Of a stretch of 64,000 nt of DNA, positions 8,893-18,600 are shown one piece after another. The position numbers were made by a program, and so were the translations under genes. This stretch comes from CAVUNY01 sp963768585 (lineage in GTDB: Bacteria > Chloroflexota > Anaerolineae > Anaerolineales > Anaerolineaceae). Position 1 is the first letter of the stretch. Each line of letters opens with the position of its first letter. Location of the stretch: contig CAVYIF010000019.1 in assembly GCA_963768585.1 (NCBI GenBank), positions 276,014 through 340,013 on the forward strand, given 5' to 3'. Under the pieces are notes generated by a model that was not told the origin of the DNA, ran no database searches, and worked only from the letters and a program-made list of their open reading frames with translations.

Positions 8893-9992
8893 ATGAGTGA
8901 AAATACCAACCGCGAACGGATATTAAACCTGCTTAACCACCAGGCACCGGACCGGGTGCCCTGGTTTGGCGATCTGGATTACTGGTACAGTTCCGCGAGG
9001 CCAGGGAGCTGCTGCCCGCGAAATATCTGGGGGATGGGTATTTTCAACTGAACCGAGATCTGGGGGTAGGCTTTTAACTGCAAGGCTATTTCCCATTTAC
9101 CCAGCACGACGACAATATTTCATTTTCTGAAAAGACGATTGGCGAGCAGCACATCAGGACCATGCGCACCCCCAGGGGCGACCTCATGGAGATCCAACAA
9201 TATCTGCCACGTCATTTTCCTGGGGCTATGTAAAGCATTTTGTGGAAACCGCTGAAGATCTGCCTGCGTTTAAGTGCTACCTGGAAAGCCTGTCTTTTTC
9301 ACCAGCCTATGGCGAGGCCGCCCGCCGAAAAAGCATCATCGGGGATAACGGCGTGGTTCTGTGCTACACCCCCAGAAGCCCCTTTATGCAGCTCGTCACC
9401 ACGTATATCGGCATTGTTCGTCTGGTCTATCTGCTCGCAGATGCCCCGGATGAAATGCAGGAAAACTTTGACATCATGGAAAGAAAATATGATCTTGCGG
9501 CCGAAATTGCCGTAGATTCCCCGGCGGAATGCATTATGATTCCCGAAAATCTATCCAGCGAAGCCGTTGGCAAGAGTTATTACCGGCGCTTTTTGCGCGG
9601 CTATGAAAGCAAGTGGATCCAAAGGATCAAGCAGGCGGGAAAATATTCCTTCATCCATATGGACGGCACATTGAAAGGCTTGTTAAAGCTGTGGCTGAGA
9701 CGGGATTCGACGTGATTGAAGCGGCGACCCCCTTTCCGTCCGGGGATATGACGATGGAAGAAATCGCGGCTGAAATCACGGAGACACCATCCTTTGGGGC
9801 GGTTTGCCCGGAATTGTGTTTACCCCTAACTTCGGTCAGGATGAATTTGTTGCCCATGTGAAAAACGTGCTTCGGTTGATGCGCAGAAAACCCGCATATG
9901 TCCTGGGGGTGGCGGACCAGGTGCCTCCGGACGGCATTTTAGAACGGGTGGGCAGCGTTGCAGCGTTGTGTGATGAATTCGGTCGTTATTGA
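8893..9992 (+). pseudogene. Uroporphyrinogen-decarboxylase (URO-D) family gene, broken
   Basis: The encoded start MSENTNRERILNLLNHQAPD and APDRVPWFGDLDYW are typical of the URO-D/methyltransferase (MtaA/CmuA-like) superfamily found in environmental anaerobes, with a C-terminal GGLPG-type segment (VFTPNFGQDEFVAHVKNVLR). The frame is lost near 9000, there is an in-frame TAA at 9076-9078 where a tyrosine codon is expected, and shifts occur near 9230, 9690 and 9815. Corrected length is about 365 residues. These proteins act on corrinoid-bound methyl groups or porphyrins. The number of lesions favours a pseudogene, but the neighbouring region is equally rich in indels, so sequence error is possible. 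Confidence 0.65.
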
Positions 9993-10001
9993 AAAAGTTT
10001 T

Positions 10002-10041
10002 CTTGAGGCCTTTTGGCGTGGAAGCGCCAAAAGGCCTCAAG
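10002..10041. terminator. Perfect 17-bp stem hairpin between convergent genes
   Basis: The arms at 10002-10018 and 10025-10041 are exact complements around a 6-base TGGAAG loop. It sits between the end of the URO-D remnant and the end of the gene at 10057 on the other strand. On the minus strand an AAAACTTTTTC tract follows. Confidence 0.65.
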
Positions 10042-10056
10042 ATTAGGATGCCTGCT

Positions 10057-10380
10057 TCAGTTCAGGCGCGCATTTTCCCCAATTTCATCATCATTGTAGA
10101 TGCTGTCGTGCAGGGCGTGTTCCAGGTGATCGATGGCCTTATGCTCCCAGTTCACGTCGATGAGGAAGTCGGTCAGGGCGAAGTCGGCCACCGCCGGCAA
10201 GGCGGCGGGGTTGGCGCCGGCGATGATCGCGATCCACTGCGGGTGAGGACGTTCGATTTCTTCCGCGAAGTAGATGTCTTCCACCTTTAGTTCGCCGGTG
10301 ATGACTCGCTTAAAGAGCTCGCCCCAGATGGGGTGTTTGGTTTCCCGGGTCAGCGCCCGGGCGGTTCTCCAGGCATTCAT
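10057..10380 (-). CDS. Small protein of unknown function
   Basis: I do not recognise this 107-residue protein. The ATG at 10380 is chosen because AGGAGG lies 6 bases upstream on the minus strand; a longer frame upstream has no such site. The protein is acidic and helical, with a C-terminal His/Glu/Asp-rich stretch (NWEHKAIDHLEHALHD) that could bind metal. No signal peptide or membrane segment is visible. It is separated from the flavoprotein gene upstream by a terminator, so it is probably transcribed alone. Confidence 0.65.
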   Translation of the reverse strand: MNAWRTARALTRETKHPIWGELFKRVITGELKVEDIYFAEEIERPHPQWIAIIAGANPAALPAVADFALTDFLIDVNWEHKAIDHLEHALHDSIYNDDEIGENARLN

Positions 10381-10421
10381 GCGGTCCTCCTTCTGTTTCG
10401 CAAACAATTCCCCCGGCGCAT

Positions 10422-10450
10422 AAAAAAGAGCGCTGGTTGAGTTCCAGCGC
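10422..10450 (-). terminator. Intrinsic terminator downstream of the flavoprotein gene
   Basis: On the minus strand GCGCTGG and CCAGCGC (10444-10450 and 10430-10436) form a 7-bp GC stem followed directly by TCTTTTTT. It lies 210 bp beyond the stop of the flavoprotein gene and before the gene ending at 10057. Confidence 0.7.
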
Positions 10451-10662
10451 CCTTGGATGGCTGCTTGCGCGCCTTGAGGTTCGCCTGAATTAATGGCTGA
10501 AACCTCCCTGCACTTTTTGGGGCGCTGACCAATACCCATTACCGGCCAGATTCCCGTTGGCTGGCAGGCGGGTCAATCGAAATTGGCTCTGTCTCGTTTG
10601 TAAATGCATGCTTGCTTCCATAGGGGCTGATGATATCCCAATTTGCTGCGAATCGTCAAGCT

Positions 10663-12213
10663 TTAATGCAGTCGGATGCGTAAAGGATCTGCTGTCTTAT
10701 TCCTGTCGACCGGCAGCGGCGCCGGTGTGGGCGGGGCGGGTTCCCGGCCTGCCAGCAGGTGCAGCGCCACTTGCCCAGCCAGCTCGGCCGCGTTTATCAC
10801 CACGCCGCCGCTCCAGCGCACGAAGTCGCCCGGCTGGCTGGCGGTGACGGCTGCCAGATCTTTGCCGTAGCCGGCCGCTGTCCGGCCCAATACGGCCAGA
10901 TGTTTTGGCCCGCGCAGGGCTTGTTTGACCGCCCCAAAACCCAGCGAAAAGACGGCCTGCTGGGCCGTGCCGCCGATCACCCGTCCACTGATCACCTGGC
11001 TGGCGGGCAGCAGCCCGGCCAGTACGCCGCCGGTCACGGTGGCGTACTGCGAATCGACTCGTGCCCGGGTGGTGATGATGCGCAGGGCCTGCATCCAGAC
11101 CGGGTTGAGGCTGCGGTTGCGGATCAGCTGTACGATCAGTGTGGCCAGGGCCATATCGTAGCGCAGTTCATGGTCGACCCGCGCCGCATAAGCTTTCAGC
11201 CTGGCCTGCGAAAAATCATTCGCGGCGGCCGCTTCCAGCACAGTTTCAGCCGCCCATCGCCCGCTCAGCAGGGCGTACTGGATGCCCTCGCCGTTAAGCG
11301 GGTTGATCAGCCCGGCCGCGTCGCCTGTCAGGAGCACCCGCTCGGCCGTGATAGGCGAAGCCGGGTCGTAGGTGGTCAGCGGCCAGCCGGAGATCTTGCC
11401 CAAACGCCGTCCGCGCCCGATGCGCTGGCTGAAAGCCGGGTCCTGTTCGACCAGGCGCTCCAACAGCGCCGCCAGGTGTTCGCTGGGCGGCGGCAGAGTC
11501 TTGACCAGCATGCCCACGCCCACATTGGCAGTGGTTTCGCTGGTGGGGAACAGCCAGTAGTAGCCGGGGAAACTGTCGCTGGAAAAATAGAGATCGCATT
11601 GGTCGGCCGGGCCGCGCACATCCTCGTAATAGGCGCGCACTGCGATGATGCGGTTGTCGGGCGAGCCGGTCTGCCCGTGCAGCAGGCGCGCCACCAGCGA
11701 GCTGCTGCCGTCGGCCCCAATCAGCAGGCGCGCCCGCCAGCTTTTGGACACGCCGCGCTGCTCGCCGGTTACCGTGACCCCGCCGGCATCGACCGCATAG
11801 CCTTTCACCCGGCAGTTTTCAATTAAATGCGCCCCCGCTGCCTGGGCTGCGGCGACGATCCAGGCGTCGAGCGTCATGCGCGGGATGACTGCCCCGTGGG
11901 TGGGCAGCCCGGGTACTTCCGGCATCAGGCTGTTGATCATCAGCCTGCCGTCCAGGTGCACCGCTGCGCGGTGGATGATGTTGGTTCGGCGGTAGGCGGG
12001 CTGGCGGGTCACTCCCAGGCGGCGCAGTTCGAGCAGCGCCACCGGGCCCACGAAGTCGCCGCACACTTTATCGCGGGGAAATGCCTGCTGGTCGACCAGG
12101 GCCACCTTTAACCCGGCGCCTGCCAGGTGAGCCGCGGCCGAAGCACCTGCCGGTCCTGCGCCGGCGATGAGTACATCGTAATCATAGGTTTCTTTCAGCT
12201 TCAAGTTAAACAT
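10663..12213 (-). CDS. Geranylgeranyl-reductase-like FAD-dependent oxidoreductase
   Basis: The FAD-binding Rossmann motif AGAGPAGASAAAHLA is at residues ~17-31. DKVCGDFVGP, a hallmark block with the family cysteine, follows at ~50-60, and GDAAGLINPLNGEGI near residue ~310 contacts the flavin. Enzymes of this family reduce double bonds of geranylgeranyl chains (chlorophyll, archaeal-type lipids, menaquinone side chains). The protein is about 516 residues, longer than typical (~400), with a C-terminal helical extension. The start at MFNLKLKETYDYD is preferred because it places the Rossmann fold close to the N-terminus; a frame 14 codons longer exists. Being 2 kb from a polyprenyl synthetase is suggestive, but the two are on opposite strands. 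The real substrate is unknown. Confidence 0.75.
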   Translation of the reverse strand: MFNLKLKETYDYDVLIAGAGPAGASAAAHLAGAGLKVALVDQQAFPRDKVCGDFVGPVALLELRRLGVTRQPAYRRTNIIHRAAVHLDGRLMINSLMPEVPGLPTHGAVIPRMTLDAWIVAAAQAAGAHLIENCRVKGYAVDAGGVTVTGEQRGVSKSWRARLLIGADGSSSLVARLLHGQTGSPDNRIIAVRAYYEDVRGPADQCDLYFSSDSFPGYYWLFPTSETTANVGVGMLVKTLPPPSEHLAALLERLVEQDPAFSQRIGRGRRLGKISGWPLTTYDPASPITAERVLLTGDAAGLINPLNGEGIQYALLSGRWAAETVLEAAAANDFSQARLKAYAARVDHELRYDMALATLIVQLIRNRSLNPVWMQALRIITTRARVDSQYATVTGGVLAGLLPASQVISGRVIGGTAQQAVFSLGFGAVKQALRGPKHLAVLGRTAAGYGKDLAAVTASQPGDFVRWSGGVVINAAELAGQVALHLLAGREPAPPTPAPLPVDRNKTADPLRIRLH

Positions 12214-12332
12214 AGGGTTCCGGATAACCTGTATGAGTAATGTGGATAAAATCAATAACTATTATACATAGATATTCCGAATCATACGCATCCAAAATTT
12301 GGTTCTCTGGGAGCTGCCGTGGTGGGTAGTAA

Positions 12333-12377
12333 ACGTGGGGGTGAAATTGGCGCGAAGCGCCAATTTCACCCCCACGT
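12333..12377. repeat. Perfect 20-bp inverted repeat in a divergent promoter region
   Basis: The arms 12333-12352 and 12358-12377 match exactly around a 5-base CGAAG loop. It resembles a terminator stem but lies in the 364-bp gap between two divergently transcribed genes (the flavoprotein starting at 12213 and the MocR regulator at 12578), where neither needs termination. There is no T tract on either side. The loop context GGCG-CGAAG-CGCC resembles GGCG-TGGAAG-CGCC of the hairpin at 10002. Nothing else is recognised in this gap. Confidence 0.7.
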
Positions 12378-12577
12378 ATAACCTCTTCCAGGGGAAATCC
12401 CAATGAGCCTAAAATTTTGCTTCTCAACTGCGATGCTGGCGAATTATGTTAAAATAACAGTTGCGCTAGAATTGAACTATACCCATAACAATACTTCTTT
12501 TGGCAAACTGTTTGCGAAGCGCAGCCTTTTCTTATGAGAAAAACTGCGCGTGGAGCGGCTGTAAAACAGGAGTTCGT

Positions 12578-14014
12578 ATGGATGAACCTTCGGTGACGCG
12601 TAAGAAGGAAACATTGTATGAATCGTTGGCCGGCGAGCTGGTCCACCTGATCCAGGCTGGCACGCTGCGCCCCGGGGATCGCCTGCCCAGCGTGCGCCGC
12701 ATGAGCCAGCAGAAAGGTCTCAGCCTGACGACCGTACTCCAGGCCTACCAGGTGCTGGAAGACCGGGGGACGATCGAAGCCCGACCTCAATCCGGGTATT
12801 ATGTGCGCCCGGCGCTGTCCGCGCCGGCGGCCTTGCCCGAGCCTGATGATCTGGATGTGCTGCCCGACCCCGAACATGTGCAGGTTGACGAACTGGTGAT
12901 GAGGGTCGTGCGCGACGCCATGCGGCCCGGTTTCGTCCAGTTTGGGGCGGCCCTGCCCGCGCCAGAACTGCTGCCCACCAACCGCATCAACCGCATCCTG
13001 GCTCGTGTGGCGCGCGAGAATGTCAACGCGGCTCAAATGGCCGGCCTGCCCGAGGGCATGCTCGAACTGCGCGTCCAGGTGTCGCGCCGCGCGCTGGATC
13101 TTGGCTGCTCCCTGGAACCGGATGAATTTGACATTACCTGCGGCTGCGCCGAAGCCATCCACCTGGCGCTGCAGGCTACCTGCCGTCCGGGTGACCTGGT
13201 GGCGGTCGAATCCCCCACTTATTTTGGCATCCTCCAGGCCCTCGAGGCGCAGGGATTGCGCGCCCTGGAGATCCCCACCCATGCCCGCGATGGGATCAGT
13301 CTGGATGCGCTTAGCTTCGCCCTGGAAAACCATCCCATCCGCGCCGTGGTGGTGATCACCAACTACAGCAACCCGCTGGGCTGCTGCATGCCGGAAGAAA
13401 ACAAACGCGCCCTGGTTGAACTGCTGGCCCGTTTTCAAGTGCCCCTGATCGAAGACGATATCTACGGTGAGTTATCCTTCAGCGGGAAGCGCCCGGGAGT
13501 AGCCAAGGCCTATGACAAAAAGGGGCTGGTCCTGCTGTGTTCGTCGTTCTCGAAAGACATTTCGCCTTCCTTCCGTGTGGGCTGGATCGCGCCTGGGCGC
13601 TACCGGGCGCGGGTGGAGCAGTTGAAGATGGCTACCAATATTGCCACCGCCATTCTGCCCCAACTGGCGATCGCCCGCTTTCTGGAGAGCGGCGGTTACG
13701 ACCGTCACCTGCGCACCATCCGCCGCGCTTATGCCCAGAAGGTCTCGCAGATGGTTCAGGCCGTGCTGCGCTATTTTCCGGAGGGCACGCGGGTCAGCTC
13801 GCCGGCTGGCGGGTTCGTGGTCTGGGTGCAGCTGCCGGGCGAGGTCGATTCACTGGTCCTCTACCAGCGAGCCCTGGCGGCGGGTATTACCCTGGCCCCG
13901 GGCCACATTTTCTCTGCCTCCGCCAAGTACCGCAGCTATATCCGCCTCAATGCCGCCTACATGAACTTTGCCGGCGAACGTGCCCTGGCCAGATTGGGTG
14001 AATTGGTGCGCTAA
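12578..14014 (+). CDS. MocR-type regulator (GntR HTH + class I aminotransferase domain)
   Basis: The start at 12578 is supported by CAGGAG about 7 bases upstream. Residues ~10-80 form a GntR winged helix (GDRLPSVRRMSQQKGLS then TTVLQAYQVLEDRG, GYYVRP). From ~100 onward there is a fold-type I PLP domain with the aspartate-containing IEDDIYGELSF and the Schiff-base lysine in SSFSKDISPSFRVGW near residue 324. Total length of 478 fits the family. MocR proteins bind DNA and sense amino-acid or vitamin B6-related ligands, although some work as plain aminotransferases. The neighbouring flavoprotein is divergent and could be a target; this is inference. Confidence 0.88.
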   Translation: MDEPSVTRKKETLYESLAGELVHLIQAGTLRPGDRLPSVRRMSQQKGLSLTTVLQAYQVLEDRGTIEARPQSGYYVRPALSAPAALPEPDDLDVLPDPEHVQVDELVMRVVRDAMRPGFVQFGAALPAPELLPTNRINRILARVARENVNAAQMAGLPEGMLELRVQVSRRALDLGCSLEPDEFDITCGCAEAIHLALQATCRPGDLVAVESPTYFGILQALEAQGLRALEIPTHARDGISLDALSFALENHPIRAVVVITNYSNPLGCCMPEENKRALVELLARFQVPLIEDDIYGELSFSGKRPGVAKAYDKKGLVLLCSSFSKDISPSFRVGWIAPGRYRARVEQLKMATNIATAILPQLAIARFLESGGYDRHLRTIRRAYAQKVSQMVQAVLRYFPEGTRVSSPAGGFVVWVQLPGEVDSLVLYQRALAAGITLAPGHIFSASAKYRSYIRLNAAYMNFAGERALARLGELVR

Positions 14015-14035
14015 AACGGCGCGCTGGCATAACTG

Positions 14036-14077
14036 CGCGGTGTTTTTCCGGCTTAAGCGGAAAAACACCGCGTTTTT
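14036..14077 (+). terminator. Intrinsic terminator of the MocR-type gene
   Basis: The 15-bp arms 14036-14050 and 14058-14072 pair perfectly around GCTTAAG and are followed by TTTTTA. It starts 21 bp after the stop codon. Confidence 0.85.
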
Positions 14078-14228
14078 ATATTGGCGTGGCTTGTCCTTTC
14101 GTTTTTTCTATGAAATAATGGGTTGAAGCGCAAGGACCCTATTGCAACTTGCAACTCTTCCAACTGCGCTTACCGGTAAACGATGGTTGTCGGGAGGGCG
14201 GCGGCCGGGTCAACACAGTGGAGGGGAA

Positions 14229-15517
14229 ATGGTCCTCAGGCGCATTCTGATTGGAGGAATGGCTGCCCTTCTGGCAGTATTGGTAACATTCAACCCGCCG
14301 GCGGCGAAAGCCGGCAACCCGCTCAACACGTCTTTCATCATCGCGGACCATGTTTACCCGCTTGAACATCCGGCGGTGGCCTACAGCAGTCTGCACGAGG
14401 AGCACCTGGTGGTGTGGTGCGCTTCGAATGCGGGTGGGAGCATCATTTTCGGCCGCAAAGTGCCCAAAAACGGCCCGATGGGTGCAGTGTTCCCCATATC
14501 GGGCACCGACCCGAGCCAGAAGCACTGCTACCCGGACGTGGCCTATAATATTCAGGAGGACATCTATCTGATCGTCTGGGAGTTTAACAGCTATTCTGGC
14601 GGCAGCTACGATAACGTGCAGGGCCGGTTGCTGTATGCCGACGGCTCGCTCAGTGGGGACCTCTTTTTCGACACCGGCGGCGCCCTGCGCAACCGCACCA
14701 ATCCTCGCGTGGACTACGGCTATACCTATAACAGGAACCTGGTCGTTTGGGAGGGGATGACTTCAGAGGGCGTTTCCAGCGATATCGAGGGCCAGGTGGT
14801 GAACTCAAACGGCGCAAAGATTGGCAACAACTTTATCATCGCCCAGGGAACGCTCACGTTAAGCCACGACCAGCCCGATCTGGCCTATAACGTCAGCCGC
14901 AACGAGTACCTGGTTGTCTGGCGATGCTACGATACAAATGATCCTAACGATTTCAACTACGACATTTATGGTCAACGCGTCACCGATGATTCCCGGTCCC
15001 AAGGGGAACCGTCTCAGTATCGGTCGTTTTTCCCCGCCCGAGTCGGCACCTTCCGTGGCGGCCCTGCCGTCGCCTGCGCCGCAGTCCGGCATCTACCTGG
15101 TGGCCTGGCAGCTTCAGTATGCGCCCGGCGACAACGATATTTATGGCTTGCTCGTCGAGGGGGATGGAACAATTGGCGCCGCGGTAGAGTTGACCGGCAC
15201 ATATTCCAATCTGGATGAAACCAATCCGGTCGTGGCTGCCGACCAGGCCAGGCGCCGCTTTGTGGGGCTGTGGACCAGCACCTACACTCACAGGGATGAT
15301 ATATTTACCGGTCTGCGCGGGCGGGATATTACCTCGGACGGCTTGTCCGGGGCAATTCACTGGATCGAATGGGGTGTTTTCCGACCAGGCCGCCGCGGCC
15401 CCCGGCGCGGGTGGCGACTTCCTGGTGGTGTATGATGATGCCATGCTTGGAGGAAACATGGATATTTACGGGCGCCGCTGGGGCAACCGCGTTTATATCC
15501 CGCTCACCAGGAAATAG
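14229..15517 (+). CDS. Secreted repeat protein, probable beta-propeller (frameshifted)
   Basis: The ATG at 14229 follows GAGGGGAA and opens a signal peptide (basic start, hydrophobic GGMAALLAVLVTF, then AAKAG). The mature part repeats a unit of about 55-60 residues built on AYN(V/I)xxxxYLVVW, typical of blade-like repeats in secreted Chloroflexota proteins (HLVVW, IYLIVWE, LVVWEGM, EYLVVWR, IYLVAWQ, FLVVYDD). The frame shifts near 15040 and again near 15375 and ends at 15517. Corrected length is about 430 residues. It likely acts outside the cell in binding rather than catalysis, since no catalytic motif is seen. Confidence 0.65.
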
Positions 15518-15546
15518 GCGGCTTTTCCTCAAAACCCACAAAAAAT

Positions 15547-15587
15547 ATGGGGCAAAACGGATTTCCCCGTTTTGCCCCATGTTTTTT
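15547..15587 (+). terminator. Intrinsic terminator of the secreted repeat protein
   Basis: Arms at 15547-15560 and 15567-15580 (14 bp, built on ATGGGGCAAAACGG) pair perfectly around ATTTCC, followed by GTTTTTT. It also separates this gene from the convergent hydrolase operon. Confidence 0.85.
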
Positions 15588-15661
15588 AACAGCCGCGCTG
15601 CGCCCGGCGAATTTTTATTGGCCGACCGCTGATCACGGACCGGCGGATTGGCTGTGGTAAA

Positions 15662-18600
15662 TCACTTTTCCGCGATTAAAATCTTGGCCTGTCCGATCAA
15701 CCCCCAGGGCTGCACCACGTACTCCGGGGTGTAGGTGTGGTCGCTGCGCCGGAAGGAGCGCCAATCCGTCCAGCGCTCGCGCCCGGTCGCCAGGTGCAGC
15801 GGCCCGAGCATATTGCGCGGGCTGGAAACCACCTCGATCCCGATCTCGTTGGCCCCGGGCTGCAGGTAGGGCGTCAGATCGAACCCGTTGGCGCTCCTCC
15901 AGGGGATGTGCCCGGCGACCTGCCCGTTGACGTGCAGCGCCACGTCGATGGCGCGCACTTCACCCAGCACCAGGACGGCGCTTGTAGCCGGATCGTAATC
16001 GAAGGACTGGTGGTAGACCATCCCGCCGGCGTAATGCAGGTAGCCCTGGGTCGTCCAGTCGCCGAAGTGCAGGCGGGGCGGCTCGGAGCGAATCTCGCGG
16101 ATGGGGGAGACGGCAAAATCGCCCGCCAGGTAGAGGTCTTCGAGCTCCATGTATTTCGTATAGCCATTAATATCCAGAATCAATTCATTGGGTCCCACCT
16201 GGAAGGGGGGCAGGGTTACACGTTTGAACGAGCGGTCCAGATACCATCCCGCCGGCTCGTTGGGTACCGGCTGCTTGTTGAGCAGGATGCGGAACCACTG
16301 TGGGTTTTCCACCACCAGGTCCACCGCGTGGGCGGGCACGGTGCGCACGGCAAAGGCGAAGCGCAGTTCCACGCGCGGCCCGTCTGCGCTTCCTGCTCCC
16401 GAAGGGGAGAGCGGGGAGTTTGGCAACGCCCAGCGGTAGCGCTGCGGCAGCCCGTTGTAATACACCTGGCGCATGCCCAACGCTTCACGCACCTGCTGCT
16501 GGGCGCGCCACAGATCCATCTCTTCCGACCATTCGCCGTCCCCCATGCGGTAGCGGCATTTATCCAGGGTCAGGATGTTGGGGTCGGTGCGGTGGAAGGG
16601 GCAGGCCGGGCCAACGTAAACCGCCTGCTCGCCGCCGCGTCCGGTGGCCGCCAACCGCGAAAAGCGCGAGTCGGCCGGCTGGAGAGGCAGGGCCTCGCCC
16701 TGCGGGTCAATCACGTAAATTTTGGAACCGGCCGGGCCGAAATTGGCCTTGAAGCGCAGCATGCCGTCGCGCCGTTCGGCGGCCAGAGCGTGGACCTCGC
16801 CGGTCAGCGGATCCCATTCCTCCAGGCGGCCGGTGCCTTCGGCCGGGTCACCGGGCAGTTCCAGGGCGACATCCACTTCGCGGCCGGTTTCGCGCTCGTT
16901 GTTGACGATAAAGAAGGCCTGCCGCCCATCTTCCCAGGCACGCTGCATGTACAGCAGGCGCGCGGCCTGCTGCCCCCATTGGGTCAGCAGCGAAATGCGC
17001 CGCGGTAGGTGCGCTTCCAGCGCAGCCTGCAGGGATTCCGTGTCGGGGATGACCGTCACCCCCGGGTGCTGCCACAGCGCCCGCAGCTGCGGCGCCGGTT
17101 GAGCTTCGATCTGGTCCGGCAGCTTGCCGACCGCGATCACCTGCCCACCGGTTGCCAGGTAGCGCTGCAGCAGTTCGTAGGTGGAATGCAGCAGGGTGCG
17201 CATCTCGGGCGGGATCACCACCAATGAGTAGCGGCAGCTCCCGACGATCATCTGCTTTTGTTTGACCTGGGCCTCGGCCGCCATAATCTGCTCGTCGCCG
17301 AAGTCAAAATCGTAATGGGCAGCCAGAAGCGCCTGAACGAACACGTTCAGGCGTTCGGAGTAGGCGTTTACCCGTTCGGCCTCGACTTCGCCCTGGCCGA
17401 GCATGCTCCAGCCGGTGCTCACCGGGTGGATTAGCAGCACGTCGCGCACCGCCCGCCCGGCGCTGGTCACACACCCTACACGGGCAAAGTAATCTTCGAC
17501 CACGCCGTTGTATTTCCACCAGGTGGTGTTGTAATTGAAGGACGGCGGGTAGTCGCGCTTGCGGCAGCCGCGCAGTGAATACAGCGCCAGGTGCTGGCAG
17601 CGCAGGTTAACCCCCAGCACGTACTGCCAGTCACCGTTCCACTTCTGTCCTTCGAAGGTGAATTCCCACCCCGAACAGCCGTAGGTTTCCGAGAGCACCC
17701 GCGGGCGGTCAAACTGGCTGGCCACGCTGCTGCACTGCTTGACCGTCAGGAATTCGCGGTTCTGCTCGGTGAGCATGTCGATCCCCGGCACATGCTGCCA
17801 GCGGTAGTGGGGCATAATCGCCCCACCGGCGCGGATGCCGAAGCCCATTTCCTGTTCGTAGAGAAAGTGCCCGGTGAAGGCCAGACCGTTTTTCTGGCAC
17901 CACTCGCCTAACTGCTGCGAGTAGGCGCTGGTGAAGCGTTCACTGATCGTCCACCAGTAATCGTGGCGGGCCCGGCCGGTTAGTTTACGATCTTCTGTTT
18001 TGGGATGATAAAACAACCAGGGCAGCGCGCTGTGCAGATCCCAGCCGCGCCGTTCCTGGAAGAATTCCAGCAGGCCGTCGGTCCAGGGCAGGGAACGCCG
18101 CCCGGGCGGCTGGTGTTGGGAAGCGATATTGGGCTCATCGGTAAAGATGCCCGGCACGGCCTGCCCGAACTCCGCCCCCACTTCGCGCTTATAGGCTTCA
18201 TAGGTGATGTCGATGAAGGTCTTTACCGAATCGGGGTTGAGATTATCGGCATAGGCGTCGTCGTTGAACCATTCGCTGGGCTGCGAGATCTCGCGCCGGA
18301 AGACCAGATAGGTTTCGCCGGGCTGCAGCAGTGATGGGGTGTCCAGTTGGCGTGCCGAGAGGATCATACCCGCTTCGATTACTGCCGCAAAAAGGGCCAG
18401 AGCCTGTTCCGCATCGGGTGGGATTTCGGCGGTTTCTTCCAGGGTCAGCAGCTTGGCTCGGAAGGCATCCCCGCCTTGGGCCGGGACGCGCCCGCCGGCA
18501 TAACCGGAGGGCCAGCGGTCCTCGTCGTACAGCCAGGCGCCCATCCCGGTTGCTTTGGCTTTCTTGACCGTCTCGCGGATGCATTCCATCCATTCGTCAC

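Noticed and set aside
9076..9078. TAA in the URO-D gene as recoded codon
   Set aside because: Selenocysteine uses TGA and pyrrolysine TAG. TAA recoding is not known here, and further frameshifts make decay or error more likely.
10759..11826. 355-codon plus-strand frame opposite the flavoprotein
   Set aside because: Shadow frame; the minus strand carries FAD-binding motifs over its whole length.
12449..13438. 329-codon minus-strand frame opposite the MocR-type gene
   Set aside because: No motif; the sense strand encodes an intact MocR protein with RBS.
15737..17008. 423-codon plus-strand frame opposite the GH106-like gene
   Set aside because: Low-complexity His/Gly/Arg-rich translation; shadow of a recognised hydrolase.
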